Assembly (NCBI RefSeq): GCF_023073915.1
Contig: NZ_JADPKK010000022.1
Span: 2,046,001 to 2,110,000, forward strand
DNA from: Bradyrhizobium sp. 149
GTDB taxonomy: Bacteria > Pseudomonadota > Alphaproteobacteria > Rhizobiales > Xanthobacteraceae
Reading direction: 5' to 3'
Length of the DNA: 64,000 bases
Shown one piece after another: positions 16,577 through 24,822 of the stretch. The translations under genes were made by a program, and so were the position numbers. The notes under the pieces were generated by a model, which was not told the DNA's origin, did not search any database, and saw only the letters and a program-made list of their open reading frames with translations. Position 1 is the first letter of the stretch. Every line of letters begins with the position of its first letter.

Positions 16577-18318
16577 GCCTTGGCTCCGCCTTCGCTGACG
16601 ATCTTGATCGGGGCCGGCGGCGTCACACGCGGCTGGAGCACCTGGGCGAGCACCTGCTCCTTCGGCCCGAAGGCCTGCATGCGGCCGTCGCGCAGCACCA
16701 GGATCTGGTCGACCGCTTCCACGCCGATCGGGCGGTGCGCCACCACGATGACGATGGCACCGCGCTCGCGCGCCGCACGGATAGCGCGGGTCAGCGCCTC
16801 GTCGCCTTCGGTGTCGAGATTGGAATTGGGCTCGTCGAGCACGACCAGGAAGGGGTTGCCGTAGAGCGCGCGCGCCAGGGCCACGCGCTGCGCCTGGCCG
16901 GCGGAGAGTGCCGTGCCCTGCTCGCCGACCTGGGTGTTGTAGCCCTCGCGCATCTTGATGATCATCTCGTGCACGCCGGCCTCTTTCGCCGCGGCGATGA
17001 TGCCGTCGGAAGTGGCGTCGGGATCGAAGCGGCTGATGTTCTGCGCGATGGTGCCGGCGAACAATTCGACGTCCTGCGGCAGGTAGCCGATGTGGCGGCC
17101 AAGCATGTCCGACGACCATTGGTCGAGCGCCGCGCCGTCAAGCCGCACCTTGCCGCGGACCGGCTGCCAGACGCCGACCAGCGCGCGGATCAGCGACGAC
17201 TTGCCGGAGCCGCTCGGTCCGATCACGCCGAGGCCGTTGCCGGCTTCGAGCGCAAAGGTGATGTCCTGCACGATGAGGCGCTGATCGCCCGGCGGCACCA
17301 TGGCGATGCCTTCGACCGAGAGGCGGCTGGTGGGCGCCTGCAACTGGGTCGGCATCGTCTGCGCCGGCATCTGCTCTAGAAGGCGGGTGAGGCGGTGCCA
17401 GCTCTGACGTGCCGCGACAAAGGATTTCCAGTGCGCGATCGCAAGATCAACCGGCGCAAGCGCCCGTGCCGAGAGGATCGAGCCGGCGATGATGATGCCG
17501 GCGGTCGCCTCCTGGTGGATGACGAGATAGGCGCCGACCGCGAGCACGGCCGATTGCAGCATCATGCGCAGCACTTTTGCGACCGCGCCGAGACCGCCAG
17601 CGACGTCGCTCGCACGCTGATTGCCGTCGAGGTATTTTTCGTTAGCCTCGCTCCAACGCGCGTTCATCCGGCCGGCCATGCCCATCGACACCATGACTTC
17701 GGCGTTGCGGCGGCTGGCTTGGGCGAGATCGTTACGCTGGGCGGCAAGGCCCATTGCGTCCTTCGCCGGCTGACGGGACATGAACTCGGTGACCACCGTC
17801 AATCCGACCAGGATGACCGCGCCGACCAGCGCGGTGACGCCGATCATGACGTGGAAGGCAAAGCAGATGGCGAGATAGAGCGGCAGCCACGGCAGGTCGA
17901 AGAACGCGCTCGGCCCCATGCCGCCGAGGAAGGAGCGGACATTGTCGAGATCGCGCAGCGGCTGAAGCCCCTCGTTGCGGCTGCCAACCAGCAGCGGCAG
18001 ACGCACGATGGTGTCGAACACGCGCTTGTTCAGGGCTTCGTCCAGCGCGGTGCCGACCCGCCCCAGGATCCGGTTGCGGATCATGTCGAGCACGCCCTGG
18101 GCCATGTAGAGGAAGCTGGCGAGGACGATCAGGCCGACCAGGGTCGGAATGCTGCGGCTCGGCAGCACCCGGTCGTAGACCTCCAGCATGAAGATCGACC
18201 CGGTCAGATAGAGCAGGTTGATCATGCAGCTCATCAAGCCGACGCCAACGAAGGCCGTGCGACAAGCGCGCAGCGCGTCACCGAGCTCTGAGCGGCGGAC
18301 GCCGGGAACGGCTGCCAT
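16573..18318 (-). CDS. Type I secretion ABC exporter (PrtD/PrsD-type)
   Basis: The 581-residue half-transporter fuses a membrane domain (about residues 20-300) with an ATPase. Walker A is GPSGSGKSS (about 358-366), the signature is LSAGQAQRVALARAL (about 458-472), Walker B is FLVVLDEPNSNLD (about 477-489) and the switch His is in VVAHRP. It has no N-terminal C39-like peptidase domain, placing it with PrtD/PrsD exporters of RTX proteins rather than HlyB or LapB. The 3' end overlaps the adaptor gene (ATGA), so the two are translated together. A weak AAGAGA precedes the ATG. No substrate gene lies next to it. Confidence 0.93.
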   Translation of the reverse strand: MAAVPGVRRSELGDALRACRTAFVGVGLMSCMINLLYLTGSIFMLEVYDRVLPSRSIPTLVGLIVLASFLYMAQGVLDMIRNRILGRVGTALDEALNKRVFDTIVRLPLLVGSRNEGLQPLRDLDNVRSFLGGMGPSAFFDLPWLPLYLAICFAFHVMIGVTALVGAVILVGLTVVTEFMSRQPAKDAMGLAAQRNDLAQASRRNAEVMVSMGMAGRMNARWSEANEKYLDGNQRASDVAGGLGAVAKVLRMMLQSAVLAVGAYLVIHQEATAGIIIAGSILSARALAPVDLAIAHWKSFVAARQSWHRLTRLLEQMPAQTMPTQLQAPTSRLSVEGIAMVPPGDQRLIVQDITFALEAGNGLGVIGPSGSGKSSLIRALVGVWQPVRGKVRLDGAALDQWSSDMLGRHIGYLPQDVELFAGTIAQNISRFDPDATSDGIIAAAKEAGVHEMIIKMREGYNTQVGEQGTALSAGQAQRVALARALYGNPFLVVLDEPNSNLDTEGDEALTRAIRAARERGAIVIVVAHRPIGVEAVDQILVLRDGRMQAFGPKEQVLAQVLQPRVTPPAPIKIVSEGGAKA

Positions 18319-18523
18319 CAGTCTGATCTCTTTCGGGTGGGGGCCAAAGCCGCTGATTTCAAAGGCAAATTCAGGAGTAATTGACCCGGATTAACATCGC
18401 GTTTGCGCTCATCGCCCAACGCAGTCGAATATCCGGGACACCTGTGGCCCACATCACCCCCGACCGGCCTCGCACGCAAGTCCGGAATCTCACGTGCTTG
18501 CGGCTTTTTCTTGCAGACATGTC

Positions 18524-18547
18524 ACCTCTCCCCGGGCGGGGAGAGGT
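18524..18547. repeat. Hairpin repeat of the cctctcccc/ggggagagg family
   Basis: ACCTCTCCCC (18524-18533) pairs perfectly with GGGGAGAGGT (18538-18547) across a four-base loop. Related stems occur at 22600, 22708, 24644, 24790, 42527 and 61802. It lies in the 260-base gap between the exporter start and the GlsB-like gene; I see no gene in the rest of that gap. Confidence 0.8.
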
Positions 18548-18578
18548 CAAAAGTTGGATCAACTGAACTCAGGCGCCG

Positions 18579-18848
18579 CTAGAACCGGCCGCCGCCGCGC
18601 ACCAGCCGCACTACCAGCAGCAGGATGACGGCGCCGATCGCGGAATAGACGATCTCGGATATCAGCCCGCTGCCGATGTGAATGCCGAGCTTCGGGAACA
18701 GGAAGCTTGCCACCAGCGCGCCGGCGATGCCGACCACGATGTCGCCGATGATGCCGAACCCGGTTCCGCGCACCACCTTGCCGGCCAGCCAACCAGCCAC
18801 CAGGCCGACGAACAGGATGACAAGCAGGCCTTCATTGGAAATGTGCAT
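18579..18848 (-). CDS. GlsB/YeaQ/YmgE-family stress membrane protein
   Basis: I start at the ATG at 18848 (MHISNEGLLVILFVGLVAGW), which gives the usual 89-residue length; the longer frame to 18941 adds unrelated residues. Three membrane segments and the glycine-rich pattern AGKVVRGTGFGIIGDIVVGIAG (about 22-43) define the family, formerly called transglycosylase-associated. These proteins are linked to general and cell-envelope stress, but their biochemical role is not established. GGAGAGGG lies upstream. The next gene upstream (DppD-like) ends 96 bases away. Confidence 0.9.
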   Translation of the reverse strand: MHISNEGLLVILFVGLVAGWLAGKVVRGTGFGIIGDIVVGIAGALVASFLFPKLGIHIGSGLISEIVYSAIGAVILLLVVRLVRGGGRF

Positions 18849-18944
18849 AAGTGAGGTCCCTCTCCGTGAACGGTTCCATGGAAGCGGAACCGGGATGAAT
18901 GAGGTGTGAATGCTGCTCCCCGCTGCCGGCTTGCGGTCCAAATA

Positions 18945-19922
18945 TCACGCCGGCGCAGTGACCGGCTCCGCCAGCACGCATCGTGCTGCCCGGCCCGGCC
19001 CGACCTCCACATTCGCAGGCAGTTGCTCCACACAGCGCGGCTGGGCCACGGCGCAGCGGGGAGCAAAGGAGCAGTTGTGGGGTTTCTGGCCAAGCGACGG
19101 CGGGGTGCCGGGGATGGTCTCGAGCCGCTGTCCCCGCTTTGCGCCATGGACGGTCGAGGCGAGCAAGCCCCTGGCATAGGGATGCACCGGCGAGCGGACG
19201 ATGTCGCGAAGCGTGCCCTGCTCCACAATCTGGCCGGCATACATCACGGCGACCCGGTCGCAAATTTCGATGGCGACGCCGATGTCGTGGGTGACGAAGA
19301 TGACCGACATGCCGAACTCGCGCTGCAGCTCGCGCAACAGCAGCAAGATCTGGATCTGCACGGTGGCATCGAGCGCGGTGGTCGGCTCGTCCGCCAGCAG
19401 GATTTTCGGCCGGCAGGCGAGCGCAAGCGCGATCATCGCGCGCTGGCGCATGCCGCCGGACATCTCGTGCGGATAGGCGTCCAACCGCCGCTTGGCCGAG
19501 GGGATGCGCACGACGTCGAGCATTTCCAGCGCCCGCGCCCTGCCCTCCGCGTGGCTTTTGCCTTCGTGGCGCACGACGCTTTCGGCGATCTGCGCGCCGA
19601 TGGTGTAGACCGGGTCGAGCGCGAGCGCGGGCTCCTGAAAGATCATCGACGCGGTCTGGCCGCGGAACGATGAGAGTTCCTCGTCGTTCATGGCGAGCAC
19701 GTCGCGGCCCATGACGTTGACCTTGCCTGCGATCTGGGTGCGCTTCTTCGGCAACAACCGCATCAGCGCACGCAAGGTCACGCTCTTGCCCGAACCGGAT
19801 TCGCCAAGTAGGCCCAGCACCTCGCCGTCGTCGAGCGAAAGGCTGAGATCGTTCACGGCATAGACCGTGCGCTCGCCGGTGAAGCGGATGTTGAGGCCTG
19901 AGATCTCGACGAGCTTTGTCAT
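18945..19922 (-). CDS. Peptide-type ABC importer ATPase (DppD/OppD-like)
   Basis: This 325-residue ATPase has Walker A GESGSGKSV (about 41-49), a Q-loop FQEPALALDP, the signature MSGGMRQRAMIALAL (about 154-168), Walker B ILLADEPTTALD (about 174-185) and the switch His in VTHDIG. The C-terminal Cys-rich extension (CSFAPRCAVAQPRC) is typical of Opp/Dpp/Ddp ATPases and can bind a 4Fe-4S cluster in some members. Its ATG overlaps the amidase stop by four bases (ATGA). It ends the operon at 22586-18945. Confidence 0.93.
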   Translation of the reverse strand: MTKLVEISGLNIRFTGERTVYAVNDLSLSLDDGEVLGLLGESGSGKSVTLRALMRLLPKKRTQIAGKVNVMGRDVLAMNDEELSSFRGQTASMIFQEPALALDPVYTIGAQIAESVVRHEGKSHAEGRARALEMLDVVRIPSAKRRLDAYPHEMSGGMRQRAMIALALACRPKILLADEPTTALDATVQIQILLLLRELQREFGMSVIFVTHDIGVAIEICDRVAVMYAGQIVEQGTLRDIVRSPVHPYARGLLASTVHGAKRGQRLETIPGTPPSLGQKPHNCSFAPRCAVAQPRCVEQLPANVEVGPGRAARCVLAEPVTAPA

Positions 19923-21334
19923 GACGGCAGTTTCGGGACCCGGTCGTGGTAATCGGTGGCGCGCTGGAATGCGGCGCCGATCGTGAGCAAGGTCGCCTCG
20001 TCGAACGACCGGCCGATCAGCTGCATGCCGATCGGCAGGCCACTTGTGGTGAAGCCCGAGGGCACCGTGAGCGACGGCAGGCCGAGGTAGTTCACTGGGC
20101 GGGTGAACAGCGTCAGCCGCTGCAACAGCGCCGGCGCGTTCGGTCCGCCGCCGACATCGCTCTCCGTGATCGTCGGGGCCGGCACCGGGGACGCCGGCGC
20201 GATCACTGCGTCGACGCCTGATGTCGCAGCGTTGTGCGCGGCGAGCGCAGGTCCGCGCCAGCGCATTGCCTCGAGGTAGGTGATGGCGGGGACCGCGAGC
20301 CCGTTCTGAAGCCGCATCAGCACCTGCGGGCCATAATCCTGCGGCCGCTCGATCATCCAGCGCTTGTGGAAGGCGGCGGCTTCGGCCGCAAGCACGAGCA
20401 GGTTGGCTGCGGACAATTGCCGCTGGTCGGGCAGCTCGACCGTGACGATGTCGGCGCGCTCGCGCTTGAGCACCGCGATGGTCTCGTCCAGCACGCGCGC
20501 GACCTCGCCGTCGAGATCATCGACATAGTAGGACGCAGGCACGCCTATCTTGAGGCCCTTCAGCGAGCCCTTGGTCGCGCCGACATAGTCAGACAGCGGC
20601 TCATGGCTGCAGGTCGAATCCTCGGGATCAGGGCCGGCCATCAACGCCAGCAGCAGCGCGCAATCCTCGGCGGTGCGGGCGAGCGGGCCGACCGTGTCGA
20701 GCGACTGCGACAGCGGCATCGCGCCGGCGCGGCTGACGCGGCCGACGGTGGTCTTCAATCCCGTGACGCCGCAGAAATGCGCGGGCATGCGGATCGAGCC
20801 GCCGGTGTCGGAGCCGAGCGCGGCATAGGTCAATCGCGCAGCGACCGCCGAGCCCGAGCCCGACGACGAGCCGCCAGTGATGTGCGCGACGTTCCAGGGA
20901 TTGCGAACCGGACCGTAATGGGCGTTATGGCCGGTCGGGCCATAGGCGAATTCGGCGAGATGCAGCGTGCCGAGGCGAACCTGGCCAGCGTCCTTCAGCC
21001 GCTGCAAGGCGGTGGAGGTGACGGTCGGCACGAAATCCCGGCGGATCAGCGAGCCGCAGGTCGCGACGTGGCCGGCATCGTAATACATATCCTTGTGCGC
21101 GAGCGGCACGCCATGCAGCGGGCCGCGGACTTCGCCCTTGGCGAGCTCCGCATCGGCGGCATCGGCTGCCTTCAGAGCCGCCTCCGACTCGATCGACATG
21201 AAGGCATTGAGATGCGGCTGCCACTGTGCAATGCGATGCAGCAGCGCACGCGTCACTTCATGCGAGGACACCTGCTTCATCGCGATCGCGCGCGCGACCT
21301 CGGTGAGCGTCATCAATTCCGGTTCGGTGCTCAT
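19919..21334 (-). CDS. Amidase-signature hydrolase (AtzE/GatA-like)
   Basis: I start at the ATG at 21334 (MSTEPELMTLTEVARAI), which overlaps the previous stop by four bases; the long frame to 21655 is upstream shadow. The 471-residue product has the Ser-cisSer-Lys centre: Lys in LAHKDMY (about 76-82) and the Ser motif GGSSSGSGSAVAARLTYAA followed by GSDTGGSIRMPAHFCG (about 152-186). It probably hydrolyses an amide bond of an imported compound, working with the small AtzG/GatC-like protein encoded just upstream. It lies between two ABC ATPase genes and overlaps the DppD gene, so hydrolysis and uptake are likely linked. Substrate unknown. Confidence 0.92.
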   Translation of the reverse strand: MSTEPELMTLTEVARAIAMKQVSSHEVTRALLHRIAQWQPHLNAFMSIESEAALKAADAADAELAKGEVRGPLHGVPLAHKDMYYDAGHVATCGSLIRRDFVPTVTSTALQRLKDAGQVRLGTLHLAEFAYGPTGHNAHYGPVRNPWNVAHITGGSSSGSGSAVAARLTYAALGSDTGGSIRMPAHFCGVTGLKTTVGRVSRAGAMPLSQSLDTVGPLARTAEDCALLLALMAGPDPEDSTCSHEPLSDYVGATKGSLKGLKIGVPASYYVDDLDGEVARVLDETIAVLKRERADIVTVELPDQRQLSAANLLVLAAEAAAFHKRWMIERPQDYGPQVLMRLQNGLAVPAITYLEAMRWRGPALAAHNAATSGVDAVIAPASPVPAPTITESDVGGGPNAPALLQRLTLFTRPVNYLGLPSLTVPSGFTTSGLPIGMQLIGRSFDEATLLTIGAAFQRATDYHDRVPKLPS

Positions 21335-21528
21335 TTCGAGACCGTCGCAATCTGCGCGATCGGATAGAGCGCGGGCTCGAGATCGAACGGCAACGTGCCG
21401 GTAATGGCAGCAAAGCCTTCGAAGGCCGGTCCGATGGAATTGGAGATGCGCGTCGCAATCTCGTCGTCGACGGGAACGCCGGCGATTTGTGCCGTCGCCT
21501 TGATCTCTTTTGCCGTTGGCCTCGTCAT
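21331..21528 (-). CDS. Small AtzG/GatC-like (DUF4089) amidase partner
   Basis: This 65-residue protein (MTRPTAKEIKATAQIAG...) has the two-helix plus LPFDLEP-type layout of DUF4089/AtzG proteins, which resemble GatC and bind an AtzE-like amidase to stabilise it. Position is strong support: its stop overlaps the amidase ATG by four bases, and its own ATG overlaps the upstream ATPase stop by four bases. The size fits. Sequence identity to AtzG is a visual judgement only. Confidence 0.75.
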   Translation of the reverse strand: MTRPTAKEIKATAQIAGVPVDDEIATRISNSIGPAFEGFAAITGTLPFDLEPALYPIAQIATVSK

Positions 21529-22586
21529 AACGTTTCCTCCTTCGGCGCGCGGCTATGGCCTGAATCCGGAATCGCCATGTAGCACGCGGCCTCGTGGCCC
21601 ATTCTATCGAGCGCGGTGAGTTTTGGTGTCCCATTTGCGCAGAGCGGCTCCGCAAACGGGCAACGGGTGTGAAAGCGGCAGCCTGAGGGCGGATCTATCG
21701 GATTGGGCGGATCGCCCGTGATCGGCGGCGTCTCGGTACGACGGTCCGGATCCGAGGACGGCATCGCAGCAAGAAGTGCGCGCGTATAAGGATGTGCCGG
21801 CCGGTCCCAGACCTGGTCGACCGGGCCGAGTTCGACGACCTCGCCGAGATACATCACCAGCACGCGATCGCTGATGTAGCGGACGACGTTGAGATCGTGG
21901 CTGATGAAGAGATAGGTCAGGCCGAACTCGCGCTTGAGATCGGCGAGCAGATTGAGCACCTGGGCTTCGACGGACTTGTCGAGCGCGGAGACCGCTTCAT
22001 CGAGGATCACCAGTCGCGGCGATAGCGCCAGCGCACGCGCGATGTTGACGCGCTGGCGCTGGCCGCCGGAGATCTCGTGAGGATAGCGGTTGGCGAAGTT
22101 AGCGGGAACCAGGCCCACCTTGCCGAGCAGCTCGCGCGCCAGGGCGCGGGCGACGCCGTCGGCCATGCCGTGCACCTTCGGGCCGAAGGCGATCGATTCT
22201 TCGATGGTCAGGCGCGGATTGAGCGAGGCGTAGGAATCCTGGAACACCATCTGCATGCCGCGGCGCAGTTCGCGCAAGGACAGCGACTGACCGACGCTCA
22301 TGCCGTCATAGATGATGTCGCCGGTATCGCGCGGCATCAGATGCATCAGCAGCCGCGCCGTGGTCGACTTGCCGCAGCCGGACTCGCCGACGATGCCGAC
22401 GGTCTCGCCCTTGGCGATCGAGAAGGAGACATTGTCGACGGCACGCACGGTGCGCTTTGCGGCGAACAGGCCGCCTCGCACCGGAAAATGCTTGGTCAGG
22501 CCGCTGACCTGGAGCAGCGGCTGGGCGAGGCCGCCGAGGTCTTCGATCGGCTCCAGCATTGCGATGGACGTGTTGGTTTCGCTCAT
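21525..22586 (-). CDS. Peptide-type ABC importer ATPase (DppF/OppF-like)
   Basis: The 353-residue ATPase has Walker A GESGCGKST (about 70-78), Q-loop FQDSYASLNP, signature ISGGQRQRVNIARAL (about 179-193), Walker B LVILDEAVSALD (about 199-210; Ala-Val where Pro-Thr is usual) and switch His ISHDL. The Cys-rich tail CRFHTRCPFAEPLC is as in DppF. It pairs with the DppD-like ATPase. Its 3' end overlaps the AtzG-like ATG by four bases. A hairpin-rich repeat (22600-22729) separates it from the upstream permease genes and may lower downstream expression. Confidence 0.93.
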   Translation of the reverse strand: MSETNTSIAMLEPIEDLGGLAQPLLQVSGLTKHFPVRGGLFAAKRTVRAVDNVSFSIAKGETVGIVGESGCGKSTTARLLMHLMPRDTGDIIYDGMSVGQSLSLRELRRGMQMVFQDSYASLNPRLTIEESIAFGPKVHGMADGVARALARELLGKVGLVPANFANRYPHEISGGQRQRVNIARALALSPRLVILDEAVSALDKSVEAQVLNLLADLKREFGLTYLFISHDLNVVRYISDRVLVMYLGEVVELGPVDQVWDRPAHPYTRALLAAMPSSDPDRRTETPPITGDPPNPIDPPSGCRFHTRCPFAEPLCANGTPKLTALDRMGHEAACYMAIPDSGHSRAPKEETL

Positions 22587-22599
22587 GGCCGCGGCCTCC

Positions 22600-22729
22600 C
22601 ACCTCTCCCCATCGGGGAGAGATCGCGCCGAAGGCGCGGGTGAGGGGGAGCGGCAAACTCGGTGCAGCGCAACCCCTCACCCGGATTGCATCTGGCGATG
22701 CAATCCGACCTCTCCCTATGGGAGAGGTG
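22600..22729. repeat. Composite hairpin repeat inside the ABC operon
   Basis: Two hairpins, CTCTCCCC/GGGGAGAG (22603-22621) and ACCTCTCCCTATGGGAGAGGT (22708-22728), bracket GCGCCGAAGGCGC and a CGGATTGCA/TGCAATCCG pair. The same composite design recurs at 24644-24802. It fills the gap between the permease and the DppF-like gene. Confidence 0.82.
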
Positions 22730-22769
22730 CGGCACCGGCGTCGCTGCGATCACCTTCTCACTCATTGCG

Positions 22770-23672
22770 TCAATTCCTGATGTCCATGGCGCTACGCAGC
22801 CCGTCCGAGAGCAGGTTGAAGCAGATCGAGACCGCGAAGATCATCGCGCCGGGGAGCGCGGCGACCCAGGGGTTGACGTAGATCGCGGTCCGCAAGGTAT
22901 TCAGCATCAGGCCCCATTCCGGCTCCGGCGGTTTGGTGCCGAGGCCGAGGAAGGACAGGCCTGCCGCCAGGATCATCGAGACCGAGATCAGGCTGGTCGC
23001 GTAGACGAAGATCGAACCGAGCACATTGCCGAGGATATGGACGCGCATGATGGTGAACGGTCCCGCGCCCGAGGCGCGCGCGGCATCGACGAAGTCCATG
23101 TTGCGCACGCCGGTGGTGACGCTTTCGGCGACGCGCGTGATCTGCGGCACGAACACGACGGTCAACGACACGATGGAATTGAGAATGCCCGCGCCCAGCG
23201 CACCGGAGATCGCGATCGCCAGCAGCACGGACGGAAAGGCATAGAAAACGTCGATCGTACGCATGATCGCGGTGTTGAGCTTGCCGCCGACATAGCCGGC
23301 TACGAGGCCGAGCGAGGTGCCGATGCAGAAGGCAAGGATCACGGGCAAAATGCCTATGAGGAGCGACAGCCGCCCGCCATAGATCAGCCGCGCCAGCATG
23401 TCGCGGCCGAGCTCGTCGGTCCCGAGCGGGTACCCAGTTGTGCCGATGTGGCGCAGGCGCCGGATCATCGAGCCCTTGTAGGGATCTTCCAGACCCAGCC
23501 AGGGCGCAACGATCGCGGACAGGAAGATCAGCAGCAGGACCAGCGCGCAGGCCATGCTGACCTTGTCGCGCCGGATACGGCGGCCGACGGTCGCCCAATA
23601 ACCGCGCGCCTTGGTCGCAGGCGCGGCCTGGAGCGCGGCATCGCTGGTGACGGACAACGGAAGCTCGCGCAT
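22770..23672 (-). CDS. Peptide-type ABC importer permease (DppC-like)
   Basis: This 300-residue permease has an N-terminal membrane segment (VSMACALVLLLIFLSAIVAPW), the DppC loop YPLGTDELGRDMLARLIYGGR (about 80-100) and the EAA-type coupling helix DAARASGAGPFTIMRVHILGN (about 192-212). It has about six membrane segments. Its ATG lies 2 bases after the DppB-like stop, so the two are translationally close. It forms the membrane channel with DppB. Confidence 0.93.
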   Translation of the reverse strand: MRELPLSVTSDAALQAAPATKARGYWATVGRRIRRDKVSMACALVLLLIFLSAIVAPWLGLEDPYKGSMIRRLRHIGTTGYPLGTDELGRDMLARLIYGGRLSLLIGILPVILAFCIGTSLGLVAGYVGGKLNTAIMRTIDVFYAFPSVLLAIAISGALGAGILNSIVSLTVVFVPQITRVAESVTTGVRNMDFVDAARASGAGPFTIMRVHILGNVLGSIFVYATSLISVSMILAAGLSFLGLGTKPPEPEWGLMLNTLRTAIYVNPWVAALPGAMIFAVSICFNLLSDGLRSAMDIRN

Positions 23673-23674
23673 CG

Positions 23675-24628
23675 CTAGCCCCGCTTGATGCGCGGATCGA
23701 TCGCGGCTTGCGCGATGTCGACCAGCAGATTGAGGAAGACGAAGAACAGCGCCAGGATCAGGATCGTGCCCTGGAGCAGCGGCAGGTCGCGCTGGAAGAT
23801 CGCCGAGTTGAGCAGGAAGCCCGAGCCCGGCCAGGAGAACACGGTCTCGATCAGGATCGAGCCGCCGAGCATGTAACCGAGCTGAAGTCCCATCACGGCA
23901 AGCGCAGTGGGCGCGGCGTTCTTGATGACGTGGCGGAACACGCCGCGCTCATGCAGGCCCTTGGCACGCAGCGCCTCGACGAAGTCCTGGCTGAGGATGT
24001 CGCCGGTCAGCGCGCGCACCGTGCGGGTGACGATGCCCATCGGGATCACCGAGGTCGTGATTGCCGGCAGCACCAGATATTGCAAATGCGCCCAGTCCCA
24101 GGCCCAGGCGGCGGAGCCGCCGGGTCCGGCGCCGACGGCGGGCAACCAGTTCAGCTGGACCGAGAAGATGATGACGAGCACCATGCCGAGCCAGTAATGC
24201 GGCACGGAAACGCCGGCGATGGCAAAGGAGGTCGCGAGCTTGTCGATCCAGGTCTCGCGGAAATAGCCGGCGATCAGGCCGAGCAGGACGCCCATGGTGA
24301 AGCCGATGATCGCGGCGGCAATCGCGAGCGTGACGGTGTTGCTGACCGCGCGCATGACTTCGGCGAGCACCGGGCGGCCCGTGGCGATGGAATTTCCGAG
24401 GTCGCCATGAAGCGCGCGGAGCAGCCACAGCCCGAACTGCACCGGCAGCGGGCGATCAAAACCATAGGCGGTACGGAGCTGCGCGGCGAGCTCCTGCGAG
24501 GCATCGGCCGGCAGCACGGCGACGAGCGGATCGCCCGGCGCAATGTGTACGAGCAGAAAACACACCAGCGCGACGCTGATGACGATCGGGATGACGTAGA
24601 CGATGCGTCTGGCGATATAGGCGAGCAC
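23675..24628 (-). CDS. Peptide-type ABC importer permease (DppB-like)
   Basis: I start at the GTG at 24628 (read as MLAYIARRIVYVIPIVISV), which gives 317 residues, the usual DppB length. The longer frame to 24754 runs back through a repeat element and is not plausible. The HIAPGDP motif follows the first membrane segment (about 29-35), and the coupling helix reads DFVEALRAKGLHERGVFRHVIKNA. GGGAAG lies about 12 bases before the GTG, so the ribosome binding site is weak. It sits between the binding-protein gene and the DppC gene. Confidence 0.9.
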   Translation of the reverse strand: MLAYIARRIVYVIPIVISVALVCFLLVHIAPGDPLVAVLPADASQELAAQLRTAYGFDRPLPVQFGLWLLRALHGDLGNSIATGRPVLAEVMRAVSNTVTLAIAAAIIGFTMGVLLGLIAGYFRETWIDKLATSFAIAGVSVPHYWLGMVLVIIFSVQLNWLPAVGAGPGGSAAWAWDWAHLQYLVLPAITTSVIPMGIVTRTVRALTGDILSQDFVEALRAKGLHERGVFRHVIKNAAPTALAVMGLQLGYMLGGSILIETVFSWPGSGFLLNSAIFQRDLPLLQGTILILALFFVFLNLLVDIAQAAIDPRIKRG

Positions 24629-24643
24629 GTCGGATACTTTCTT

Positions 24644-24802
24644 CCCTTCTCCCCTTGCGGGAGAAGGTGGCGCGAAGCGCCGGATGAGGGGTTGTTTCCG
24701 CGGATGATAGTGCGTCAGTTGAGAGGTCCGCATTCGCGGAGAGAGACCCCTCACCCGGCTTCGCTAAAGCGAAGCCACCCTCTCCCACAAGGGGAGAGGG
24801 TG
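24644..24802. repeat. Composite hairpin repeat, second copy in the ABC operon
   Basis: The outer hairpins CCTTCTCCCCTTGCGGGAGAAGG (about 24645-24667) and CCCTCTCCCACAAGGGGAGAGGG (about 24778-24800) bracket GGCGCGAAGCGCC and a GGCTTCGCTAAAGCGAAGCC hairpin (24758-24777). The design matches 22600-22729. It separates the binding-protein gene from the permease genes. Confidence 0.82.
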
Positions 24803-24822
24803 CAGCGTGCGTGTGGCGCGAA

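Noticed and set aside
15224..16864. 546-codon plus-strand frame opposite the T1SS genes
   Set aside because: Shadow of the adaptor and exporter genes; no recognisable fold.
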